NCBI GenBank assembly: GCA_044464485.1
Contig: JBIQLG010000003.1
Location: 186,001-250,000, forward strand
Direction: 5' to 3'
DNA: 64,000 nt
Origin: Terrimesophilobacter sp044464485
GTDB taxonomy: Bacteria; Actinomycetota; Actinomycetes; Actinomycetales; Microbacteriaceae
The notes under the pieces were generated by a model. The model made no database searches, had not been told where the DNA came from, and saw only the letters and a program-made list of their open reading frames with translations. Of the stretch, positions 58,444 to 64,000 are shown in pieces. Position 1 is the stretch's first letter; every line of letters starts with the position of its first letter. Position numbers and translations under genes: made by a program.

Positions 58444-59226
58444 ATGATGACCAAAGCAGAGCACTCCGAGACCGAATCGGTGGCTGACGTTGACGCCCAG
58501 CTCGACGCGGAGATTGATGCCGAGGTTGATGCCGAGGTTGCGCTTCCCAACATCCCGTTATTGGACGCTGCCCTCGAACAGCCGGATGTCAAACCCACGT
58601 GGCGAGGTTGGATTCACGCGGGAACATTCCCGGCAGCGATAGCGCTCGGAGTCATCCTGATCGTTCTTGCCGACGGTGTGGCAGCGAAGGTGAGCTCCGC
58701 GGTATTTGTTCTCTGTTCGCTCCTGCTGTTCGGGGTTTCCGCGCTGTATCACCGCTTCAACTGGAGCGTTTCCACCAAGAAACTCCTCAAGCGACTCGAC
58801 CACGCCAACATTTTTCTGCTCATCGCCGGCTCCTACACGCCCATTACGGTGCTCGCGCTCCCCCAGAACAAAGCGATCCTGCTGCTGTGTCTCGTGTGGG
58901 GCGGCGCGCTGCTCGGGATCGGGTTCAGGGTGTTTTGGATTTCCGCCCCACGCTGGCTGTATGTACCGCTGTATGTGATCCTCGGTTGGGCCGCCGTCAT
59001 GTTCATCGTTGATTTCTTCACGGCCAACGCCGCCATGATGATCCTCATCATCGCCGGCGGCCTGTGCTACACCGCGGGTGCCGTGTTCTACGGGCTCAAG
59101 CGGCCCAATCCGTTCCCGGGAAAATTCGGCTTTCACGAAATCTTCCACACGCTCACGCTGCTGGCGTTCCTGTGCCACTGGACGGCCATCTTCCTGGTTG
59201 CCGTGGCGCCGCCGATGCTGGGCTAG
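58444..59226 (+). CDS. PAQR/hemolysin III family membrane protein
   Basis: 260 residues. An acidic N-terminal extension (residues about 1-40) includes DAQLDAEIDAEVDAEV. The TrhA/YqfA-type core has seven helices and the family residues in ALYHRFNWS (first His), LDHANIFLLIAGSYTPI and GFHEIFHTLTLLAFLCHWTAIFL (metal-binding His cluster). Hydrolase or lipid-homeostasis roles are proposed for bacterial members. It is divergent from uppS. Confidence 0.9.
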   Translation: MMTKAEHSETESVADVDAQLDAEIDAEVDAEVALPNIPLLDAALEQPDVKPTWRGWIHAGTFPAAIALGVILIVLADGVAAKVSSAVFVLCSLLLFGVSALYHRFNWSVSTKKLLKRLDHANIFLLIAGSYTPITVLALPQNKAILLLCLVWGGALLGIGFRVFWISAPRWLYVPLYVILGWAAVMFIVDFFTANAAMMILIIAGGLCYTAGAVFYGLKRPNPFPGKFGFHEIFHTLTLLAFLCHWTAIFLVAVAPPMLG

Positions 59227-59262
59227 CGTTTCCGTTCGGCCACACTGGCGCTCTCGGACCGA

Positions 59263-59493
59263 CTATTCGTCGGGATGTGAGCTCTCGCCCGTCGTGTCGC
59301 CGGTCGCTTCGCCCTCGAGCCGCTCCCGCACTTCGGCGCGGTAGCGCACCCGCCGTATCCGACGGACCATGTCCAGGATGAGGATCACGGTCACCAAAGC
59401 CACGCTGGCGGTAATCGCAAACCCTACCCAGCCGGGCGTTACCGAGTTCAGATCGAAATCGGGCGGTGGTGTGGGTGTCGCGCCAAACATCAT
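59263..59493 (-). CDS. small single-span membrane protein next to mca
   Basis: 76 residues. Proline-rich N-terminus (GATPTPPPDFDLNSVTPG), one membrane helix (WVGFAITASVALVTVILILDMV) and a basic-then-acidic tail (RRIRRVRYRAEVRERL ... SSHPDE). It starts within the end of mca (ATGA overlap at 59490-59493). Equivalent small proteins follow mca in many actinobacteria; role unknown. Confidence 0.75.
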   Translation of the reverse strand: MMFGATPTPPPDFDLNSVTPGWVGFAITASVALVTVILILDMVRRIRRVRYRAEVRERLEGEATGDTTGESSHPDE

Positions 59494-60365
59494 TTCGTCT
59501 CCGCATCCGCGGCTATGCCCGCAAACAGATCATATTCGGGCAGGTCGCTCGGTACGAGCGATGTTGCCAGCTGGAAGTCCTCCCACGGCCACACCTCACG
59601 CTGAAGGTCGTTCGGCCAAAAGAAGAAGGAACTGTCCGGGGCAACCTGGCTGGCGTGCGCCCGCAGGGCGTCATCACGCCGATCAAGATAGGCGCCCACC
59701 TCGACGTGCGTGGTCGCGAGGTTAGGTCGGTCGCGCATCCGGCTCCAAAAACCCTCAAGCTCGGCGATGCGAGGCGAGTCGGGATCCCGCTTTTTCATCG
59801 CCTGGATCATCGCTTCCGCGCGGGGTGGGTTGAAGATCCGATCGTAGTAGACCTTGTGGATTTGCCACGGCGCTCCGGCAGCGGGATAGCGCGACGGATC
59901 CGCCGCGGCGGCCATCGCATACATGGAGACCTCATGCGTGCGGATGTGGTCGGGATGCGGATAGCCCCCCTCTTCGTCGTAGGTGATCATGACCTGCGGG
60001 CGAAGATCCCGAATGATCCGCACGAGAGGTTCAGCGGCGTGCTCCAGTGGAATGACGGCAAACGAATTTGGCGCGAGAGGCTCACCCTGGTCGGGCATCC
60101 CGGAATCCTCGAACCCCAGCCAGTGGTGTTCAAAACCGATGATCGCCTGGGCTCTGGCCATTTCGATCCTTCGCAACCCAGCCATGTCCCGCTCCGCCAT
60201 GGCAACTTCGGCAAGCCCGGGATTCTGGATGTCCCCTCGCTCGCCTCCGGTACAGCTCACCACGACAACCCGGGCTCCCGAGTGCACGTAATGCGCGTAG
60301 GTTGCCCCACCTTTGCTTGACTCGTCGTCGGGGTGCGCATGCACCGCAAGAAGGCGTCGGGACAC
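59490..60365 (-). CDS. mca: mycothiol S-conjugate amidase
   Basis: 291 residues. The PIG-L zinc enzyme has AVHAHPDDESSKGGATYAHY at the N-terminus (metal His and Asp), YDEEGGYPHPDHIRTHEV with the third ligand, and the long Mca-specific C-terminal part (FNPPRAEAMIQAMKKRDPDSPRIAELEGFW, PWEDFQLATSL). It cleaves mycothiol adducts to mercapturic acids in detoxification. GTG start with GGAGAA upstream. The enzyme is about 100 residues shorter at the membrane side than the mshB-like protein at 1943. Confidence 0.92.
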   Translation of the reverse strand: MSRRLLAVHAHPDDESSKGGATYAHYVHSGARVVVVSCTGGERGDIQNPGLAEVAMAERDMAGLRRIEMARAQAIIGFEHHWLGFEDSGMPDQGEPLAPNSFAVIPLEHAAEPLVRIIRDLRPQVMITYDEEGGYPHPDHIRTHEVSMYAMAAAADPSRYPAAGAPWQIHKVYYDRIFNPPRAEAMIQAMKKRDPDSPRIAELEGFWSRMRDRPNLATTHVEVGAYLDRRDDALRAHASQVAPDSSFFFWPNDLQREVWPWEDFQLATSLVPSDLPEYDLFAGIAADAETK

Positions 60366-60382
60366 AGTTCTCCTTCACTTCA

Positions 60383-60411
60383 CGATTAGCCTTGAGCTAT
60401 AAGACTAATCG
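60383..60411. promoter_or_regulatory. inverted repeat in the mca/DUF4307 divergent promoter region
   Basis: CGATTAG (60383-60389) and CTAATCG (60405-60411), centre to centre 22 bp. It lies over a TATAAG (60398-60403) that may be the -10 of the plus-strand gene. Confidence 0.45.
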
Positions 60412-60420
60412 GGGAGAATG

Positions 60421-60840
60421 ATGGCCGTCAGCACGACGAGCGAAAACACTGAAGCACTGAACGCCCGTTACGGGCGCACGCCGGGCCGCACGCGGCGGGA
60501 CCGCATAATTCTCATCTTCATGGGTGTCCTGTTCACCGTGGTGTTCGCCGCGTGGGTCGTGTGGGCGGGTTTCGATAGCGGCCAGGGCAGTCTCGACACC
60601 GAGGATGTCGCTCACCTTGTGGTCGATGACTCCACCGTGAGCATCACCTGGCAGGTTTCCGTGCACGAAGGAACTGCCGTGTCCTGCGCCCTGCAGGCGC
60701 AGAACAAGGCGCACGCTATTGTCGGCTGGAAAATAGTGCACTTGCCGCCGTCCCAGAACTTCGTCAATCGTTACAAAGAGACCATCCGAACGTCCCAGAG
60801 TGCGGTGACCGGCTTGATCTACCGGTGCTGGCTAACGTAG
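60421..60840 (+). CDS. DUF4307-family membrane protein
   Basis: 139 residues from the ATG at 60421, chosen over an ATG at 60418 because GGGGAG lies four bases from it. One helix (IILIFMGVLFTVVFAAWVVWAGF) is preceded by a basic arm (RYGRTPGRTRRDR) and followed by an outside beta-domain containing SITWQVSVHEG and a paired Cys (VSCALQ ... YRCW). It is widely found between mca and greA in actinobacteria; function not known. Confidence 0.9.
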   Translation: MAVSTTSENTEALNARYGRTPGRTRRDRIILIFMGVLFTVVFAAWVVWAGFDSGQGSLDTEDVAHLVVDDSTVSITWQVSVHEGTAVSCALQAQNKAHAIVGWKIVHLPPSQNFVNRYKETIRTSQSAVTGLIYRCWLT

Positions 60841-60860
60841 AATTGAACAAATCGCTACGG

Positions 60861-60892
60861 GACCGGTCGGCTGGCCGGTCTTATTTCTTTAT
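60861..60892 (+). terminator. intrinsic terminator after DUF4307
   Basis: GACCGGTC-GGCT-GGCCGGTC (60861-60880), an 8-bp stem with one G-U pair, followed by TTATTTCTTTAT. This is the classic Rho-independent form, the clearest in the window. Confidence 0.8.
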
Positions 60893-60937
60893 AGGGGCGA
60901 GCGCCGGGCGAGACCGGAATCATTGAAGGAGTACACC

Positions 60938-61423
60938 ATGGCTGACACCACTGCCGAAACCTGGCTCACCCAGGAGGCTTTTGATCGTCTCACGAACGAA
61001 CTCGAACAGCTGAGTGTGCACGGCCGCAACGACATCGCGCGCAAAATCGAGATTGCGCGCGAAGAGGGCGATCTCAAAGAGAACGGCGGATACCACGCCG
61101 CAAAGGAAGAGCAGGGCAAGATTGAAGCCCGCATTCGGCAGTTGACCGCCCTGCTCCGGCACGCGAGCGTCGGAAACCCGCCGGATGACGGCATCGTCGA
61201 GCCTGGCATGCTCGTTTCCGCGAAAATCGCGGGCGAGAAGACCGAGTTCGTGGTGGGCAATCGCGAGATCGCCGGCGACAGCGATCTGGACGTTTACAGC
61301 GAGCAGAGCCCGCTGGGAATCGCCATCATCGGCCACAAGGAGGGCGACACCGTGTCCTACACGGCACCCAACGGCAAGGAAATCACCGTCGAACTGCTGT
61401 CGGTCAAAACCTTTACGCTCTAA
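60938..61423 (+). CDS. greA: transcription elongation factor GreA
   Basis: 161 residues from the ATG at 60938, with AAGGAG seven bases upstream. The N-terminal coiled coil carries the acidic tip GDLKENGGYHAAKEEQ, which enters the RNA polymerase secondary channel and stimulates transcript cleavage. The C-terminal FKBP-like part has SPLGIAIIGHKEGDTVSYTAPNG. It is slightly shorter than most. Confidence 0.96.
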   Translation: MADTTAETWLTQEAFDRLTNELEQLSVHGRNDIARKIEIAREEGDLKENGGYHAAKEEQGKIEARIRQLTALLRHASVGNPPDDGIVEPGMLVSAKIAGEKTEFVVGNREIAGDSDLDVYSEQSPLGIAIIGHKEGDTVSYTAPNGKEITVELLSVKTFTL

Positions 61424-61468
61424 CAGCAGCGAGCCTGCCGGCACACCGCGGCCAATCAGTGGTCACGG

Positions 61469-62704
61469 CTATACGTCGATTCGGGGCTCGAAACCCGCCT
61501 CACGCAAGTGATCGAGCACCCGTTCGACGTGCTCCGGTCCCCGGGTTTCGAGACTCAACTCGAGAGAGACCTCGCCCAACAGCGAGCCGCGCCCGTTTCT
61601 GGCGTGTCCCACCTCAATGATGTTCGCGTTCGCATCCGAAATCAGCGCCGCAATCCTGGCGAGTTGGCCGGGGCGATCCGACAGGGTGAGTTTGAGCTTG
61701 AGGAAGCGATCTGAGGCCACAAGTCCAAGAGAGATGACTCGCTCCATCACCTGAGGATCAATGTTTCCGCCGCTCAGCACCGCAACGGTTCTGCCGAGGT
61801 TCCGGACTTTTCCCGCCAGAATTGCCGCGACGACGACGGCGCCGGCGGGCTCGACGACGAGTTTGGCGCGTTCCAGCAGCACGAGAAGCGCGCGTGCCGT
61901 TTCGTCTTCCGTGACCGTCACAACCTCATCCACCAGCTCACGCACGATTGCGAAATTCAGGTCACCCGGTTTGCTCACGGCGATACCGTCGGCAATGGTG
62001 GGAGAGCTCCGGATGCCGACGGGCTCGCCTTTGTCAAGTGATACCGGGTATGGAGCGCAATTTGCGGCTTGAACTCCGATGACGCGAATTTTTTCCCCCG
62101 ACGGGGTGGAGTGATGCGTAAGAGCGCTGGCGATCCCTGCGATGAGGCCCCCGCCCCCGATGGGAACGATGACGGTTTCCACGTCGGGAACCTGATCCAG
62201 AATTTCGAGACCCACTGTGCCCTGACCGGTAATGATGTCGATGTTGTCGAACGGCGGGATCAGGATCGCCCCCGTCGAGTCCGCGTACTCTGCTGCCGCG
62301 CGCAAGGGGTCTTCGACGGAATGGCCCCGAAGGATGACCTCGGCGCCGTAACCTTTCGTCGCCTGGAGCTTCGGCAGCGCGACTCCGACAGGCATGAATA
62401 TCGTGGACGCTATGCCGAGCTCCCTGGCGGCCAGGGCCACGCCCTGTGCGTGGTTGCCTGCCGAGGCTGCCACGACACCTCTCGCGCGCTCCTCGGGCGA
62501 GAGCCGGGACATCCGATTGTATGCGCCGCGAATCTTGTAGGAGCCCGTGCGCTGGAGGTTTTCACACTTGAGAAATACCGGTGAACCGAGGACCTCCGAG
62601 AGGTAGCGCGAGGCCTCCATGGGGGTGACGCTGGCCACTCCGGCGACGACCGTTCTGGCTTCCTCCAGCGCTTCTTTCGAAGGTATCGGCGCTGCAGTGC
62701 TCAC
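61469..62704 (-). CDS. ilvA: threonine ammonia-lyase with ACT domain
   Basis: 411 residues from the GTG at 62704. PLP lysine K57 in LQRTGSYKIRG, glycine loop SAGNHAQGVALAA, and GGGGLIAGIA, giving a fold-type II enzyme. The C-terminal ACT-like region (about 335-411, KLTLSDRPGQLARIAALISDANANIIEV) probably binds a regulator. It converts threonine to 2-oxobutanoate for isoleucine. The start overlaps the AI-2E gene stop by four bases (GTGA). Confidence 0.93.
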   Translation of the reverse strand: MSTAAPIPSKEALEEARTVVAGVASVTPMEASRYLSEVLGSPVFLKCENLQRTGSYKIRGAYNRMSRLSPEERARGVVAASAGNHAQGVALAARELGIASTIFMPVGVALPKLQATKGYGAEVILRGHSVEDPLRAAAEYADSTGAILIPPFDNIDIITGQGTVGLEILDQVPDVETVIVPIGGGGLIAGIASALTHHSTPSGEKIRVIGVQAANCAPYPVSLDKGEPVGIRSSPTIADGIAVSKPGDLNFAIVRELVDEVVTVTEDETARALLVLLERAKLVVEPAGAVVVAAILAGKVRNLGRTVAVLSGGNIDPQVMERVISLGLVASDRFLKLKLTLSDRPGQLARIAALISDANANIIEVGHARNGRGSLLGEVSLELSLETRGPEHVERVLDHLREAGFEPRIDV

Positions 62705-63843
62705 CCGATCACCCCGCTCGCGCTCGCTTTCGGTCGGCCAGTGCGCCACTCTCCACCCGCAATGTAATGAATGACTACGTTCAGCGTCGCAATCACGGGG
62801 ACGGCGAAAAGCGCGCCGGCAATTCCGGCAAGGAACCCGCCCGCGGCGACGGCGAACACGACGGCGAGCGGATGCACTTTCACGGCGTTCCCCATGATGA
62901 ACGGCTGCAGAACGTGTCCCTCGATCTGCTGCACCAGCAGAACGATGGCGAGCATAAACACCGCGGGCCACGGTCCCAGATATACCAGCGCTACGAAAAT
63001 CGCCAGAGCGCCCGTGAGAACCGCGCCCACGACGGGGATGAACGAACCCAGGAAGACGGCGATAGCTATCGGCAGAACGAGCGGGAAACCACCGAAGAAG
63101 AGCCCGAGTATCCAGGCGCCCAGGCCGATTCCCACCGCATCGATGAAGGCGACGAATATCTGCACCTTGACGAACTGCGTGAGTGTCGACCATCCGGCCA
63201 GTCCCGCACCGTGCACCGCGGGGCGCGCTCTGCGCGGGAAAATGCGCACGGTCCACTCCCAAATGCGGCGACCGTCAATGAGGAAGAACAGCGTCGCGAA
63301 CAGCACGAGCAGAATGCCGGCCAAAACATGACCGAACGAGGAGCCCGCCGAGAGCGCGCCGGACACCAGCAGGTTGGTGTCGTGCTGGACCGACTCCCAG
63401 ACGTCGGCCAAATATCCGTTGATCTGCGCCTCCGTGAGGTGCAACGGCGAATGCAGCAGCATCTCCTTGAATCCGTCGAAAAAGGTAATCGATCGATCCC
63501 GGATGTCGGGAAAACCGCGCATCACCTGCGTCACGATGACATACACCAGTCCGGACACGATTGCGATGAGTCCCACCTCGGCGAGAGCGACGGCGAGCCA
63601 CTTCGGCCAGCGGTGTCGCTGCAAAAACTGCACGAAGGGAACAAGCAGCGCCGCGAGGAGGATGGCGACGAGAAACGGTACGACGATGAGTTTCAACTGG
63701 ATGACAAGGAAGACCAGAAGCGCGAAAACCCCGGCGATGACCAGAATTCTCCACGACCATGCGCCCGCAATGCGCATCGCAACCGGAACCGCGTCTTCTA
63801 CGTCGCGGCGTTGGGCCGATGCCTGTTGTCGCCTGCTGAACAT
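62701..63843 (-). CDS. AI-2E family transporter
   Basis: 380 residues from the ATG at 63843 (a GTG one codon earlier, with TAGACT five bases before it, may be the leaderless start). About eight hydrophobic helices include LKLIVVPFLVAILLAALLVPFVQFLQRHRWPK near the N-terminus and the family motif GFPLVLPIAIAVFLGSFIPVVGAVLTGALAIFVAL, then QQIEGHVLQPFIMGNAVKVHP. Members export varied substrates or sodium; the specificity here is unknown. It is coupled to ilvA by overlap. Confidence 0.92.
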   Translation of the reverse strand: MFSRRQQASAQRRDVEDAVPVAMRIAGAWSWRILVIAGVFALLVFLVIQLKLIVVPFLVAILLAALLVPFVQFLQRHRWPKWLAVALAEVGLIAIVSGLVYVIVTQVMRGFPDIRDRSITFFDGFKEMLLHSPLHLTEAQINGYLADVWESVQHDTNLLVSGALSAGSSFGHVLAGILLVLFATLFFLIDGRRIWEWTVRIFPRRARPAVHGAGLAGWSTLTQFVKVQIFVAFIDAVGIGLGAWILGLFFGGFPLVLPIAIAVFLGSFIPVVGAVLTGALAIFVALVYLGPWPAVFMLAIVLLVQQIEGHVLQPFIMGNAVKVHPLAVVFAVAAGGFLAGIAGALFAVPVIATLNVVIHYIAGGEWRTGRPKASASGVIG

Positions 63844-63942
63844 CACGCTTCAGTCTAAATGGCCAAATATACGTGTGACTTCATATCATCCGTTGCAGTG
63901 TTCGCCGCGGGCAGTCAGCGCTCCCCGGTAATGTCATATCCC

Positions 63943-64000
63943 ATGGGCGACAAGATTTCGGTGGGTACCGCCCGGAAGATCGCGCTGCACGCGCAGGGTT
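63943..64000 (+). CDS. start of a YcaQ-like winged-helix DNA glycosylase gene (truncated)
   Basis: The window ends after 19 codons (GDKISVGTARKIALHAQG). The pattern IS-x(2)-A-R-IAL-AQG matches the N-terminus of the YcaQ/DUF1006 winged-helix family that removes crosslinked bases. An in-frame ATG at 63931 is also possible. The evidence is short, so the call is tentative. Confidence 0.5.
   Translation, partial: MGDKISVGTARKIALHAQG

Noticed and set aside
1..64000. tRNA, rRNA, tmRNA or CRISPR array
   Set aside because: I found no cloverleaf with CCA-like 3' end, no rRNA-like stretch and no evenly spaced direct repeats in any intergenic space.
1..64000. insertion sequences, prophage or integrative elements
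   Set aside because: No transposase, integrase or terminal inverted repeats were seen; all genes look like core or near-core functions.

Overview
The window looks like one contiguous piece of chromosome from a high-GC actinobacterium, most probably of the family Microbacteriaceae. The evidence is gene content. There are two mycothiol-type deacetylases/amidases (mshB- and mca-like), the actinobacterial DUF4245, DUF4307 and DUF6264 proteins, an LAXTG-anchored surface protein, a fused PIN-PhoH ATPase, FadE5-type acyl-CoA dehydrogenase and an fdxA-dapC-gltA neighbourhood. Many genes start at GTG, and many have a TAnnnT -10 hexamer six bases before the start codon (leaderless transcription). I see no tRNA, rRNA, CRISPR array, insertion sequence, prophage or integrase.

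Layout. 1-3655 (minus): start of citrate synthase, dapC, ferredoxin, a mycothiol deacetylase with a membrane tail, and a lipoprotein. 3755-4909 (plus): a BTAD/SARP-like regulator. 4996-6906: typA. 6946-21356 (minus): two large oligopeptide/dipeptide ABC transporter operons with three family-5 binding proteins, two dual-domain ATPases and four permeases. The second operon is interrupted by an opposite-strand PH-domain gene. 21614-22797: DCC-type thiol oxidoreductase and CPBP protease. 22805-27232 (minus): glycine cleavage gcvT-gcvH-gcvP behind a tandem glycine riboswitch. 27543-29432: CASTOR/POLLUX-like ion channel. 29429-33333: deazaflavin-type reductase, acyl-CoA dehydrogenase, GNAT, DinB and two tiny membrane proteins. 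33390-36137: a 915-residue repeat-bearing, LAXTG-anchored surface protein with a structured leader.

36496-47808: exopolyphosphatase, small DUF2165/DUF4177 proteins, ychF, a DEDDh exonuclease and rmuC. Then come divergent glpX/fba sharing a palindromic promoter region, and an ispH operon ending in a histidine kinase plus a degenerate kinase-like partner. 47900-54044 (plus): a coupled chain of a DEDDh exonuclease, an uncharacterised nucleotidyltransferase-like protein, exonuclease VII xseA/xseB and DUF4245, then carbonic anhydrase and fumarase. 54080-64000: membrane protein, phoH, class-V aminotransferase, uppS, PAQR/hemolysin III, mca, DUF4307, greA, ilvA, an AI-2E transporter and the first codons of a YcaQ-like gene.

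The most novel item I can support is the exonuclease + nucleotidyltransferase-like pair (47900-49800), fused by start/stop overlaps to xseAB. The protein at 48469-49800 matches the GS-x11-DxD plus third-Asp pattern of the nucleotidyltransferase fold but belongs to no family I can name. Other points worth checking are the widespread leaderless promoters, the non-contiguous transporter operon, the enlarged permease, the shared glpX/fba operator and the kinase/pseudokinase pair.
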